Part shown: in pieces, positions 50,609 to 59,818 of the stretch | Position numbering within the stretch: the first letter of the stretch is position 1 | How the letters are laid out: each line of letters begins with the position of its first letter | Origin: Ruminococcus flavefaciens | GTDB lineage: Bacteria; Bacillota; Clostridia; Oscillospirales; Ruminococcaceae | Reading direction: 5' to 3' | NCBI GenBank assembly: GCA_023667045.1 | Contig: JAMPAU010000001.1 | Coordinates: 1,345,748 to 1,409,747, forward strand | DNA: 64,000 nt | Notes under the pieces: generated by a model | The model's database searches: none | The model's input: the letters and a program-made list of their open reading frames with translations, nothing else | Told to the model about the DNA's origin: nothing | Program-made: the position numbers and the translations under genes

Positions 50609-52770
50609 CTGCGTTTTATAAGTACCGCCGATATGCCGACAACCAATACTGCACCTGCTCCAACAAATATACTTGTTTCCGGCATGGAATCAGCAGATTT
50701 TTTAATTTTCTGTTCTGTGCCGTCGGTCAGAATCTTCATGATGTGTTTACCGTTTTCATCATTGACAAACATTGCATTGTCGTTCATATCAAACACGATA
50801 TTCTTTCCGTCGGAGATATTTATATTATTATAGTTTATTGAAAAGCCGTTCTGATTTTTGGCAGATAGCGTGAAAATTTCGTCTGTATTGCCGGAAAAAT
50901 TTATTTTATAGTTTCCGGACGGCAGATATATATAGGTGTGTTCGTCGTCGGAGAGCATTTTAACATTATCTTTATCAATAAGATTATTGTTTTCAGTAAT
51001 ATTGAAATCCGCATAGGGATTGTTTATAGTTATCTGACTGTATGTTACATAGCTGTCTGCAACGTCGGGGAGATTTTCAGCGTAAATTCTCGGCTCATAG
51101 CAGTCCATGCCGAAAGAACCGGTATCAAATGCGACAGTCTTTCCGGACTTTGCACCAAAAGGTCTTAATGTTACAATGTCGCTTTCGTTCATGACGTTTA
51201 TTACATTCGGGCAGTCAACCGCTGAACTGTACACGCATGGACTTCCGAAAGTATAAACAAATATATCTTCTGCCGGAATTTTCAGCATAGAATCCGGACT
51301 ATTAAGCCATGCACCGACAAGCGAAGCTCCAGCACCGCCTATACTGTGACCGCTGATTAAGACTTTAAGTTTGCCGTTCTGTGCGATATTGAGTATATCA
51401 TGTACGGAAATATACTCATCAAGGGCATTTTTTACTCGTATATAGAAATCGTAATAATCGGGGTTTGTCATGCTGTCCATGAAAGGCTGACTGAAATCTT
51501 TATCAATCTGACTATAGAAATCTTTCTGTCCGCTGTTGCCTTTGAGTGTGACGGCAAGCAGAGTTGTTTCACCGATTTCCTGTGAGGCAATGGAAAATGA
51601 ATAGTCCTCAGAGGGATAGCCGTATATTTCGATATTGTCGGCAGTAAAGCCAAGCTGTCGGTATGCGGAGTTTATATAGTAGCCTGCTTCACGCCTGCCG
51701 TTATATGACGCTGAACTCAGTGCAACAGCCACCTCTGCAATGTCCTTGTGGTATTCTGTAGAATCCTGACTGAACATATTTTCATTTATTTTCGTATCAA
51801 CCGCTCCGCCGTAATAACGCACGCCGTCGGGGATTTCATTTTCAACGGCGTTTATATATTTGTAGCCGTAATGTGCTGAAAGTCCGTTGTCGTCATTTGT
51901 ATCGAAGTATACAGATTGTCCAAACTTATTACCGTCCGGAACTTGCGGTATTAGGTCGCTTTCATTGATGACGTTTATGATGTTGTCGCAGTCAAAGACG
52001 GTCGGGTCGCCGTAGTAGATGTTAGGACAGGCAAAGCTGTAAACGAATATATCGCTCTGTGGAATGTCGAGTATTTCATTGTACATAAGGTTTACGGCAT
52101 TGTTTCCGTCAAAACCGCTGTAGCTGTTGTCCTCGTGTGTATTGAAGTAAGCACCGAGAAGATTAGTTCCAGCACCGCCGAGACTATGCCCCGTGATTAA
52201 GATTTTCAGATTGCCGTTGTCTGCTGAATCCTTAATTTCGGGGTGTTCGTCAAGGTAGAGGCTCATACCTATGGAGACTTTGCGGAAAAAATTAACGAAT
52301 CCGGTCGGGGAGCTGTCTTCACAGAAGTTAGTGCCGAATATCGAAATATCCGTTAAAATATCGCTTGTGCTGTTAAGATTTGTGCCACGCAGGTTTACGA
52401 CAAGCAGACGTGAACCGTCGAGTTCTTTAGTGGCAAGCGAAAAAGCCTGTGAATCTTCCTCAGAGTTTATAAGGTCTGTGGTATAGTCGGCATTGTTTTT
52501 CTCGTTGGCATAACCAAAAAGAGTTACATCATTTTCAAGGTCAAAACCAAGCTGATTATAGGCGTTGTTGAGATTTTCGCCGTTGTAAGCACATTGGCTC
52601 AGAACCGAAGACAGCAAAGCTATGTCGCTGTGATAGCCGTTAGAGTTCTGTTCAAACATCTCTGAATTTATGGTAACGTCCGCCGAACCGTCTCCGAAAT
52701 TAATATTTGCTGTGGTGTTTCCGGCAACCGAAAACGCCATGACCGCAGTTAAAATATTTGTGATTATCAT
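50593..52770 (-). CDS. Surface protein with two class-3-lipase-like domains
   Basis: A 725-aa exported protein. A signal peptide (1-20) precedes two homologous alpha/beta-hydrolase domains. Each starts with a MFEQNSNGYHSDIA-like block and has a nucleophile elbow: GHSLGG with Ser196 and GHSIGG with Ser476. The first also has Asp in NESDLIP and His in SAHYGYK. The second keeps NESD but shows no His in the equivalent stretch (GMDCYEPRIY). The C-terminus has MPETS (696-700), a hydrophobic helix and KRRKKGE, resembling a sortase or membrane anchor. The start at 52770 follows GAGGTG. Substrates are unknown. Confidence 0.85.
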   Translation of the reverse strand: MIITNILTAVMAFSVAGNTTANINFGDGSADVTINSEMFEQNSNGYHSDIALLSSVLSQCAYNGENLNNAYNQLGFDLENDVTLFGYANEKNNADYTTDLINSEEDSQAFSLATKELDGSRLLVVNLRGTNLNSTSDILTDISIFGTNFCEDSSPTGFVNFFRKVSIGMSLYLDEHPEIKDSADNGNLKILITGHSLGGAGTNLLGAYFNTHEDNSYSGFDGNNAVNLMYNEILDIPQSDIFVYSFACPNIYYGDPTVFDCDNIINVINESDLIPQVPDGNKFGQSVYFDTNDDNGLSAHYGYKYINAVENEIPDGVRYYGGAVDTKINENMFSQDSTEYHKDIAEVAVALSSASYNGRREAGYYINSAYRQLGFTADNIEIYGYPSEDYSFSIASQEIGETTLLAVTLKGNSGQKDFYSQIDKDFSQPFMDSMTNPDYYDFYIRVKNALDEYISVHDILNIAQNGKLKVLISGHSIGGAGASLVGAWLNSPDSMLKIPAEDIFVYTFGSPCVYSSAVDCPNVINVMNESDIVTLRPFGAKSGKTVAFDTGSFGMDCYEPRIYAENLPDVADSYVTYSQITINNPYADFNITENNNLIDKDNVKMLSDDEHTYIYLPSGNYKINFSGNTDEIFTLSAKNQNGFSINYNNINISDGKNIVFDMNDNAMFVNDENGKHIMKILTDGTEQKIKKSADSMPETSIFVGAGAVLVVGISAVLIKRRKKGE

Positions 52771-52825
52771 TTCAACACCTCGTCCGGTATAATTTATATA
52801 TATTATGTAAAATAGGATTTTTATA

Positions 52826-53713
52826 TTACAGTCCCGACAAATCAAAGTCCGGTACGTACTTTTCGCCGACTGCTGACTTTTGCTGTGTATAGCCTTTTAT
52901 GCCGAGACTTTCAGCATACCGTACAACGCTGTTGTATTCCATTTTGGTGACATTGCGTTTTATTTCGCTGTACTTGTCGTCTATGAAGTCAAACGGCGTG
53001 TACTGGTTCATGATGCTTACGAGAACGTCCGGAATATTTTCCGCAATCCATTTAATTATTTTCATGGAATCATGCCGTTGATTAGGCAGAACAAGGTGAC
53101 GCACAAGAACGCCTTTAATAAGTCCGCCGTTTTCGTTGAAGATATTTTTTCCGGTCTGTTCTTTCATGGCAAGGACGGCAGAAGACGCATATTCAAAATA
53201 GTCCGGAGCGTTTGAGTAGCGTGCGGAGACTTCCGGCGAAAAGTACTTTACGTCCGGCATATAAACATCTATGTAACCGTCAAGCATTGCTATTGTTTCG
53301 GTGAGTTCGTAACCGCTGGTGTTGTATATTACCGGAATATTTATCTTGTGCCTGACAATATCAAGGGACTTTATTATATCGGGTACAAAGTGTGTAGGCG
53401 TGACAAGTTCTATATTGTCTGCACCCATGTCCTGTAGTCTTAGAAAAACGTCTGCAAGTTCTGAAATGCTTAATTTTTTTCCGAAAAGTTCATTGCTAAT
53501 CCGGTTATTCTGACAGTAACAGCAATGCAGACTGCACCCCGAAAAAAATACCGTACCAGCACCGTTTCGGTAAGATATGCAAGGTTCTTCCCACTGATGT
53601 AGCGTTGCCTTTGCCGTGAGGATTTCCGCACCTGCTCCACAGAATCCGCTTTTTATATGCCTGTTTACACCGCAACGTCTGGGGCATAAACGGCAGTTTT
53701 CATAAATGTCCAT
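52826..53713 (-). CDS. PflA-like radical SAM protein
   Basis: A 295-aa iron-sulfur enzyme. The radical SAM motif is CSLHCCYCQN near residue 65, preceded by a small Cys cluster (CRLCPRRCGVNR) typical of this uncharacterised pyruvate-formate-lyase-activase-like family. GADNIELVTPTH and DVYMPDVKYFS follow. Activation of a glycyl-radical enzyme is possible, but none lies nearby. The start at 53713 follows GGAG by seven bases. It lies 55 bases upstream of the lipase-like gene on the same strand. Confidence 0.88.
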   Translation of the reverse strand: MDIYENCRLCPRRCGVNRHIKSGFCGAGAEILTAKATLHQWEEPCISYRNGAGTVFFSGCSLHCCYCQNNRISNELFGKKLSISELADVFLRLQDMGADNIELVTPTHFVPDIIKSLDIVRHKINIPVIYNTSGYELTETIAMLDGYIDVYMPDVKYFSPEVSARYSNAPDYFEYASSAVLAMKEQTGKNIFNENGGLIKGVLVRHLVLPNQRHDSMKIIKWIAENIPDVLVSIMNQYTPFDFIDDKYSEIKRNVTKMEYNSVVRYAESLGIKGYTQQKSAVGEKYVPDFDLSGL

Positions 53714-53732
53714 AAAATCACTCCTGTAAATA

Positions 53733-53761
53733 ATTATACCATATATTCCGGACTTTATCAA
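53733..53761 (-). promoter_or_regulatory. Promoter for the PflA-like gene
   Basis: On the minus strand TTGATA (53756-53761), 17 bases, TATAAT (53733-53738). Confidence 0.7.
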
Positions 53762-53844
53762 ATATTAAATTTTTAAAAAAAGTTCATGATTTCAACACAC
53801 AGAATACAAAAAAATCCGGTATTATTATAAAAAAGGAGGTAACT

Positions 53845-54312
53845 ATGAAAAAATACATAATTATTCTGCTAATTGTGGTTGCACTTGTCGGGGGATTTCT
53901 GATATTCAATTCAAACCGTCCTCATGCGAGCTTTTCGAGAAACTGGGACACCATATCACAGGATTTTGAAATCATAGACAAATACGCAATGACTAAGTTT
54001 CCGGACGAAAAGAACTATATTGAGTTCTCAGAACTTAACGACAGTGACGACGAAAATATAAATAATTCGCTGTCTGCCGTGAATGATTATTTAAACAAAC
54101 ACTTTGATAACGGAAGTTACATACAGATTGTCAACAAGGGCAATGCCTTTGAGTATACCTGTATGGGACGCCACCAATATATTTTGGTGCATATCATTGA
54201 TAACGAAAAAGAAACGCTTAAGTATTACAAAAAACTTGAATTATTCGGTAGAAAATATATTATAGACAAATTAGGCGACGGCTGGTATTTGGTATTTATT
54301 CATTTTATATAA
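53845..54312 (+). CDS. Membrane-anchored protein of unknown function
   Basis: A 155-aa protein with an N-terminal membrane helix (residues 4-22, IIILLIVVALVGGFLIF) and a soluble outside domain, mixed alpha/beta in appearance. No recognised motif is present. AAGGAGG precedes the ATG and a terminator follows closely, so it is a single-gene unit. It converges on the Bce-type transporter permease, but no functional link is shown. Confidence 0.65.
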   Translation: MKKYIIILLIVVALVGGFLIFNSNRPHASFSRNWDTISQDFEIIDKYAMTKFPDEKNYIEFSELNDSDDENINNSLSAVNDYLNKHFDNGSYIQIVNKGNAFEYTCMGRHQYILVHIIDNEKETLKYYKKLELFGRKYIIDKLGDGWYLVFIHFI

Positions 54313-54314
54313 AG

Positions 54315-54347
54315 ATAGTACCTGTTAAAAACAGGTACTATTTTTTA
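54315..54347. terminator. Bidirectional terminator before the Bce permease
   Basis: ATAGTACCTGT / ACAGGTACTAT stem with an AT loop followed by TTTTTT; the convergent permease ends next to it. Confidence 0.85.
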
Positions 54348-56399
54348 TTATTTATGACTTTTTATAATTGATTTACTGCAAAGGTATGTTATTAGGAAGT
54401 AACCGCCGTAAATAACCAGTATCATCACTGACGTAAAGCCTATTGATTCAGCGAGTTTTTCAGTACCAAAAGTCTCCAGTATAAATGATGAGAACTTCAT
54501 GCCGAATACCGAATGCACGCAGGCGAGAAGAAGCGGTAGGAGGAAAAATATACCCGTCTGTCTGAAAAGTGACTTTGATATGTCGCTTTCTTCTGCACCT
54601 ATTTTGCGTAACATTTCGTATCTTGAAATGCTGTCCACGCTCTCGGAGAGTTGTTTAAGAGCGAGTATTGCAGCACATGAAATAAGGAAGATTAACCCGA
54701 TATACAGTCCTATAAACGTTACCATTGCACCCAGTCCGATAGTAGCTTCAGCAATGTCAATTCGGGTATTAAGAACGTAATAATATGTTCTGTTCGGGTC
54801 ATTTATAGAAGATGTATATCTCTTGACAAACTCTCTGTTAATATCATGAATTTTGTCCTCAATGGCTTGTTTTTCTTCTTTTGTTCCGGCATTGTAGTTG
54901 CCGATAAAATAATCTCTCTGTGGGTGGTTTTCGTCAACAACACTGTCCGGCACAACGTAAAAGCCACCGTTTATATGTTGTGACGAAATATCTATAAAGC
55001 CGTCCTGACACTCATCATATTTTGAAGTGAGAGTATGTCCAAAAATTGTTATTTTCTTGTCTTTTTTCAGTGCCTCATCACGTATTTTTTTCAGACTTTT
55101 GAAGTCGCACATCACTGCAAATTCATTTTCAGCAAGTGTGATTTCCTTGTTGCCGTAAAGTCGCATAAGGGCGTTGTAGTCGCTTAATCTGACTATATCT
55201 TCCGTTGCCTCATAGTCGAGGTACATATACTGCTGTTGCATTTCCTCAAGGTGACTGCCGAGAGAATCCGCAAACATAAGGTTTTCGTCGCCATAGCTAT
55301 GGAAGTGTACCGACTCGCTGAAATATTCGTCAATGCTACAGTCGTGCTTTTCGCTTTCTTCAATTATGTCAGTGTACTTAAATTCACTGTTTTGAAATTC
55401 CGTCCATGTCCACTCAAAATCAGCCGGACACATTTCTTTGAGATTTGCATTCATTGAATTTCTGATTGAAAATGCCGACGACAACGTACAGATAGTCACG
55501 AAAAGCATAAGGCATATAACCGTCATTGAAGCGACAGTTGTATTTACTTTACTGCTTATCTGCCGGAATGTAAAGCTGTTCAGACCTTTGTAGTAGGTTT
55601 TCTTCATGGACATTACAACCCTCAGCATCATGCCAGATACCGACCAGAATATAAGGAACGTCGACACCGCCCCTATGGCTATCATCTTTGTGAGTTTTTC
55701 AGTACTCATGTCACTTGTTTTCCAGCCTGCCATATAGTAGGCATATCCCAACGCACTTACGGAAATTATAAATATAATCACACAAAGTACTGGGTTTTTG
55801 AGTTTTTGTGTTTCGGACTTCCTGCCCGACTGCAAAAGGTTTATCAGCTTGCACTTGCTTATCATGAAACTATTAAAGAACATCACAACAAGGTACATTA
55901 TACCGAAGTATACAGCGGTTTTAATGATAGCGTCGCTTGATACCATGAAAGTATATTCTGTCATGTCGGCTTCAAAGAGATTTGCCACAAGCGTACTCAT
56001 AAGCTGTGACAGACCTATTCCGATAAGCAGACCTACACCCAGTGAACCAAGTCCGATAATGATAGTCTCAATAAGAAGTATGGCGGAAATTTTCCCCTTT
56101 CCCATGCCTAAAATCAGATACAATGCAAACTCTTTGTTTCGGCGTTTCATGAGGAAACGGCTTGCATAGACTATAAGCAGTCCAAGAACTATAGAAACAA
56201 ATACGCTTATGCCGTTGAGCATATTGGTGAGGAGTTCTATAATATCGCTTGTGTTCTGTGAGACCTGCAAAAAGGCTGTCTGTTCGCCGATAGCGTTGAA
56301 TACGTAGAAAACCGCCACGCCTATTATCAGCGTAAAGAAGTATATAGCATAGTCACGGAAACTTTTCTTGATATTGCTGACGGAGAGTTTAAAGAGCAT
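54348..56399 (-). CDS. BceB-type ABC transporter permease
   Basis: A 683-aa permease with ten hydrophobic segments arranged as in BceB: four at the start (FtsX-like core near 60-165), a pair near 200-260, a large extracellular domain (about 310-530) and a final group near 545-675. BceB proteins bind lipid-carrier-targeting peptides (bacitracin, lantibiotics) and signal to the partner kinase. It overlaps the ATPase gene by 11 bases; GGAGGTGACG is its ribosome site. uppP elsewhere in this window addresses the same lipid carrier. Confidence 0.9.
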   Translation of the reverse strand: MLFKLSVSNIKKSFRDYAIYFFTLIIGVAVFYVFNAIGEQTAFLQVSQNTSDIIELLTNMLNGISVFVSIVLGLLIVYASRFLMKRRNKEFALYLILGMGKGKISAILLIETIIIGLGSLGVGLLIGIGLSQLMSTLVANLFEADMTEYTFMVSSDAIIKTAVYFGIMYLVVMFFNSFMISKCKLINLLQSGRKSETQKLKNPVLCVIIFIISVSALGYAYYMAGWKTSDMSTEKLTKMIAIGAVSTFLIFWSVSGMMLRVVMSMKKTYYKGLNSFTFRQISSKVNTTVASMTVICLMLFVTICTLSSAFSIRNSMNANLKEMCPADFEWTWTEFQNSEFKYTDIIEESEKHDCSIDEYFSESVHFHSYGDENLMFADSLGSHLEEMQQQYMYLDYEATEDIVRLSDYNALMRLYGNKEITLAENEFAVMCDFKSLKKIRDEALKKDKKITIFGHTLTSKYDECQDGFIDISSQHINGGFYVVPDSVVDENHPQRDYFIGNYNAGTKEEKQAIEDKIHDINREFVKRYTSSINDPNRTYYYVLNTRIDIAEATIGLGAMVTFIGLYIGLIFLISCAAILALKQLSESVDSISRYEMLRKIGAEESDISKSLFRQTGIFFLLPLLLACVHSVFGMKFSSFILETFGTEKLAESIGFTSVMILVIYGGYFLITYLCSKSIIKSHK

Positions 56400-57153
56400 C
56401 GTTTACGTCACCTCCCAGCAGTGTGACAACGTCTATTATCTTGTCAAAAAACTGTTTGCGATTGTCGTCGCCACGGCTTATCTCATGGAAAATCTTTCCG
56501 TCCTTGATGAAAATGACACGTGTCGCATAGCTTGCCGTGAAACTGTCATGCGTTACCATCATGATAGTTGCCTCGTGCTGTTGGTTGAGGTAGTTGAAAC
56601 GCTCCAATAACATTTTAGCTGACTTTGAATCCAAAGCTCCGGTTGGTTCGTCGGCAAGAATAAGTTTAGGGTTCGTGACTATAGCCCTCGCCGAAGCTAT
56701 ACGCTGTTTTTGTCCGCCGGACATCTGATACGGATATTTCTGCAAAACTCCTATTATGTCAAGCTGTTTTGCGACGTTACGCACTGCCTTGTCGATTTCA
56801 GCCGGATTTACTTTCTGTATGGACAGCGACAGGGCGATATTTTCGTAAGCCGTGAGGGTGTCAAGCAGGTTGAAATCTTGAAAGATAAAGCCGAGCTTTT
56901 CACGCCGGAACTTATTTAACTGTTTGCCCTTAAGGGTGGTTATGTCGATATTTTCGAGATAGATGTGACCGGCTGTCACCTTGTCGATAGTGGATATGCA
57001 GTTGAGCAGGGTAGTTTTTCCGCTGCCGGAAGCCCCCATGATTGCGACAAATTCCCCCTTGCTGACACTGAATGAAATGTCGTCGATAGCCTTTGTGAGA
57101 CTTGATTTACTGCCATAGTATTTTTCAATCTGCTGTATTCTGAGTAATTCCAT
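56389..57153 (-). CDS. BceA-type ABC transporter ATPase
   Basis: A 254-aa ATP-binding subunit. Walker A is GASGSGKTT near 39, Q-loop [10 protein letters not shown], signature [14 protein letters not shown] near 145, Walker [13 protein letters not shown] near 165 and the H-loop His in VTHDSF. AAGGAGG precedes the ATG. The gene follows a palindromic operator and an activator-dependent-looking promoter, consistent with induction by the adjacent two-component system. Confidence 0.94.
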   Translation of the reverse strand: MELLRIQQIEKYYGSKSSLTKAIDDISFSVSKGEFVAIMGASGSGKTTLLNCISTIDKVTAGHIYLENIDITTLKGKQLNKFRREKLGFIFQDFNLLDTLTAYENIALSLSIQKVNPAEIDKAVRNVAKQLDIIGVLQKYPYQMSGGQKQRIASARAIVTNPKLILADEPTGALDSKSAKMLLERFNYLNQQHEATIMMVTHDSFTASYATRVIFIKDGKIFHEISRGDDNRKQFFDKIIDVVTLLGGDVNDAL

Positions 57154-57182
57154 TTTGTTGCCTCCTTGTATTTGATGATTTA

Positions 57183-57246
57183 ATTATACAGCGGATTTTT
57201 CTGATTGTCGTGCGTTTAATGTTACAGAATATTACAATTTTGTAAT
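57183..57246 (-). promoter_or_regulatory. BceR-type operator and promoter for the transporter genes
   Basis: 57231-57246 holds ATTACAAAATTGTAAT on the minus strand, an inverted repeat matching the TNACA-N4-TGTAA pattern I know for BceR-like regulators; a half site (TGTAACA) follows. A perfect -10 (TATAAT, 57183-57188) lacks a good -35 at 17 bases, as expected for an activated promoter. Confidence 0.65.
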
Positions 57247-57247
57247 G

Positions 57248-58258
57248 TTAGATTTTTACGAAATCGTTTTTTCCGAAAGATATTGATATATCCGTAAACT
57301 CGCCCTGTACGGACTCTGCTTTTACCTCGTGACCGAGACTTTCGCACAGATTTTTTATAATATAAAGACCCATTCCGGTGGACTTTGAGTGTGTTCGTCC
57401 ATTAGTGCCGGTGTAAGATTTTTCAAAGATATACGGCAAATCAGAAGCGGGTATGCCTATGCCGTTGTCACGGATATGGAGAGCTGTTTTTTCGTCGGAA
57501 TCCGTCGTATATATGGATATTTCGGGAGGACGGTCTCCGGAAAAATACTTCATGCTGTTTGCGATAATCTGTCCCATGATGTATTCAAGCCATTTACTGT
57601 CTGTCATTACGGAAATATCAAGGTTTTCGGTTTTCAAGGCGACGTTTTTCTGCTGTAAGTCCTCACGGTTTCTGAGGGCTATTTTTGAAAAAGTCCTTTT
57701 CAGAGATACTTCTTTTATCAGATAGTCTTTTCTGACGTTTTCGCTCCGGATGTAATACATTACATTTTCTATATAGTCGTCGATACGCCGGAGCTGTTCA
57801 TTGTATTTGCTGTCAATATCGGGGTTGTTGTGGCACATGAGTAGCAGGCTCGCAACAGGAAGTTTTATCTCATGCACCCATAATTCTATATATTCTTGAA
57901 ATTCTTCAGAACTTTTCCGGTATTCAGCGACGTTATCGCACATTGACTTGTTAGTTTCACAGAGAATATCATAAAAAATCTGTCCTTCATAAAAATCCGG
58001 ATTTTCAGTCATTGAGGATAATAAATATTTCTTTTCAAGGTTTTCTGCATTGGAAGTCATATCCGTATAGAATTTATACCTCCGGAAGTATTCCCACAGG
58101 ATATTTATAATTCCGACAAGAAAATAAACAAATCCTATAATAAAAATCTGTCCGGACTTTATATGGAATAAAGCTAAAAAGTTCCAAATCAAGAGCCATG
58201 CAATTATGTTTACTGTTATTGTAACCGCTTTGTCGGCAATAAATTTACTGAATTTCAT
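57248..58258 (-). CDS. BceS-type intramembrane-sensing histidine kinase
   Basis: A 336-aa kinase with two closely spaced membrane helices (about 12-58), almost no extracellular loop, a phosphoacceptor box LWVHEIKLPVASLL near 128, and an ATPase domain (N-box QIIANSMKYF, G1 IRDNGIGIPASDL, F-box, G2 GRTHSKSTGMGLYI). The short input region means sensing occurs via the BceAB transporter. It overlaps the regulator stop by four bases. Confidence 0.92.
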   Translation of the reverse strand: MKFSKFIADKAVTITVNIIAWLLIWNFLALFHIKSGQIFIIGFVYFLVGIINILWEYFRRYKFYTDMTSNAENLEKKYLLSSMTENPDFYEGQIFYDILCETNKSMCDNVAEYRKSSEEFQEYIELWVHEIKLPVASLLLMCHNNPDIDSKYNEQLRRIDDYIENVMYYIRSENVRKDYLIKEVSLKRTFSKIALRNREDLQQKNVALKTENLDISVMTDSKWLEYIMGQIIANSMKYFSGDRPPEISIYTTDSDEKTALHIRDNGIGIPASDLPYIFEKSYTGTNGRTHSKSTGMGLYIIKNLCESLGHEVKAESVQGEFTDISISFGKNDFVKI

Positions 58259-58917
58259 ATCAGAATATACCCCTGTTTCTTGCGAGTTTCTATGGCGTTG
58301 TCGTAACCGAAATCAGAAAGTTTATTCCGGAGACGGCTTATATTTACGGTAAGTGCATTGTCGTTGATGTATTCTTCATTGTCCCAGAGAGTAGTCATAA
58401 GGTCGTTGCGTGATACTATCTGTCCTTGTCTGTCAAGAAGTAGCTGAAAAATAATCATTTCGTTTTTAGTGAGGACAGTTTCTGTGTTGCCGTCGGATAG
58501 ACTGCCTTTAGCAAGATTTATCTGTAAATTGCGGTAAGACGTTTTAATGTTTTCTTTGCAGGCACGTTTAAGGACTGCTGAAATCCTCAGTAAAAGGATA
58601 GTAGGATTGTAGGGTTTGGTGATGTAGTCGTCTGCCCCGTAACTCATGGAAAGTACCTCGTCGGTCTCAGAGGTACGGCTTGTCACCATGATAATCGGTA
58701 TATCGGTTTTTCTGCGGATATTCCTTAAAAGCATTTCGCCGTTTACGAAAGGTATATTAATATCAAGCAGAACCAAATCCGGCTCTGCACTGATTATGCT
58801 GTTTTCAGCGTCGGAGAAGTCCATAAGATATTCAGCTTCATAGCCGGCATTTGTGAGGAGTTCGGCGAGTTCAGTGCGTATTGACCTGTCATCTTCAACG
58901 ATGTATATTTTGTTCAT
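58255..58917 (-). CDS. BceR-type OmpR-family response regulator
   Basis: A 220-aa regulator. The receiver domain (1-115) has the acidic pair DD near 8, phospho-acceptor Asp in LVLLDINIP near 52 and the Lys in DDYITKPYNP. The winged-helix DNA-binding domain (about 128-220) includes LTKNEMIIFQLLL and TVNISRLRNKL. It starts the four-gene RR-HK-ATPase-permease module, downstream of its own consensus promoter. Confidence 0.94.
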   Translation of the reverse strand: MNKIYIVEDDRSIRTELAELLTNAGYEAEYLMDFSDAENSIISAEPDLVLLDINIPFVNGEMLLRNIRRKTDIPIIMVTSRTSETDEVLSMSYGADDYITKPYNPTILLLRISAVLKRACKENIKTSYRNLQINLAKGSLSDGNTETVLTKNEMIIFQLLLDRQGQIVSRNDLMTTLWDNEEYINDNALTVNISRLRNKLSDFGYDNAIETRKKQGYILI

Positions 58918-58943
58918 AAGTAAAACCTCCTTTTATGAGCGAT

Positions 58944-58972
58944 ATTATAGCACGTTATGAAAATTTTGTCAA
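58944..58972 (-). promoter_or_regulatory. Promoter for the Bce two-component genes
   Basis: On the minus strand TTGACA (58967-58972), 17 bases, TATAAT (58944-58949). Confidence 0.8.
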
Positions 58973-59015
58973 ATATCCGTCGATAAGCATATTATAATTA
59001 TGAGGTGATAAATTT

Positions 59016-59225
59016 ATGATTATGTGTGCCACCGTACTGGAAGTAAATAATAATAATCTTCTTGTACATGACAATGTGACGGAGCAGGAAGTTATTGTTA
59101 ATACTTCATGTGCGTGCCGTTTCAGCGTTGACGACCGTGTGAAAATCATATACAGCGGTGCAATGACAAACAGTCTTCCTCCGCAGATAAGTTCACGGAA
59201 GATATACAGGGTAAACTGCCGATAG
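59016..59225 (+). CDS. Small beta-rich protein of unknown function
   Basis: A 69-aa protein alternating short strands (ATVLEVNNNNLLVHDN, EQEVIVNTSCACRFSVDDRVKIIYSGAM), resembling a small OB-like barrel. The cysteine pair SCAC is notable. GAGGTG precedes the ATG; the second Met (residue 3) is an alternative start. It stands alone, followed by a terminator. No function is known. Confidence 0.6.
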   Translation: MIMCATVLEVNNNNLLVHDNVTEQEVIVNTSCACRFSVDDRVKIIYSGAMTNSLPPQISSRKIYRVNCR

Positions 59226-59232
59226 CATACGA

Positions 59233-59266
59233 AAACCGGACGCATTATACATACGTCCGGTTTTTT
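59233..59266. terminator. Bidirectional terminator between the small protein and the GNAT gene
   Basis: AAACCGGACG / CGTCCGGTTT, a 10-bp perfect stem followed by TTTTTT. Confidence 0.85.
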
Positions 59267-59808
59267 CAGTTTTTGCGGTAGAGTTTCGGGTTAAAGTCGG
59301 GTGCTACTTTGTGGATTTCAGAAATTAAAATTTCAAATCCGGCTTTGTCGAAATCAGTTTCAGAGCAGGCTATTTCAAACTCCGTTTCCATATAGAACTG
59401 ATAATATCCAGTCGCAAAGAAACCGTTTCTGTAGTAGAAATTACGACGGCGTATTCTCTGCTGATTATTTTCAGAATTTTCGTCGGGAGCTTCAAAGTCC
59501 ACAACTATCTGACAGTCCGGATAATATTCTTTCAGCATTTTCAGAGCCTGTCCGCCTATGCCCTGTGAGCGTTTTTCCGGACATACCGCCAAGTAACATA
59601 TATACACGCATTTTATTAATTTTATAGTGATAATGAATCCGGAAAACTCATCTTCTGTATATATGCCGATAACCTCTCTGCCGGATTCTTCCGGAAAACA
59701 AAACATATCGTCAATGTCTATACGTTCATTTTTAGGAAACGCCTGACTGTTGAGTTTTTCAAGCAGGGGAATGTCTTTGGAATTTCTGTTAAGTTTTTTG
59801 AAATACAT
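59266..59808 (-). CDS. GNAT-family N-acetyltransferase
   Basis: A 180-aa acetyltransferase. The acetyl-CoA loop is visible as CPEKRSQGIGGQAL near 95, with core strands GFIITIKLIKCVYICYLAV before it and IVVDFEAPDE, then FYYRNGFFATGYYQF, after it. The substrate is unknown. It follows the large membrane protein by 10 bases and is likely co-transcribed with it. Confidence 0.85.
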   Translation of the reverse strand: MYFKKLNRNSKDIPLLEKLNSQAFPKNERIDIDDMFCFPEESGREVIGIYTEDEFSGFIITIKLIKCVYICYLAVCPEKRSQGIGGQALKMLKEYYPDCQIVVDFEAPDENSENNQQRIRRRNFYYRNGFFATGYYQFYMETEFEIACSETDFDKAGFEILISEIHKVAPDFNPKLYRKN

Positions 59809-59818
59809 AATAAATCTC

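Noticed and set aside
52826-53713. PflA-like protein as activase for a neighbouring glycyl-radical enzyme
   Set aside because: No glycyl-radical enzyme gene is present in the window.
54348-58917. Lantibiotic biosynthesis cluster around the Bce module
   Set aside because: No modification enzyme, precursor with leader or dedicated exporter lies nearby; the module alone fits resistance and sensing.
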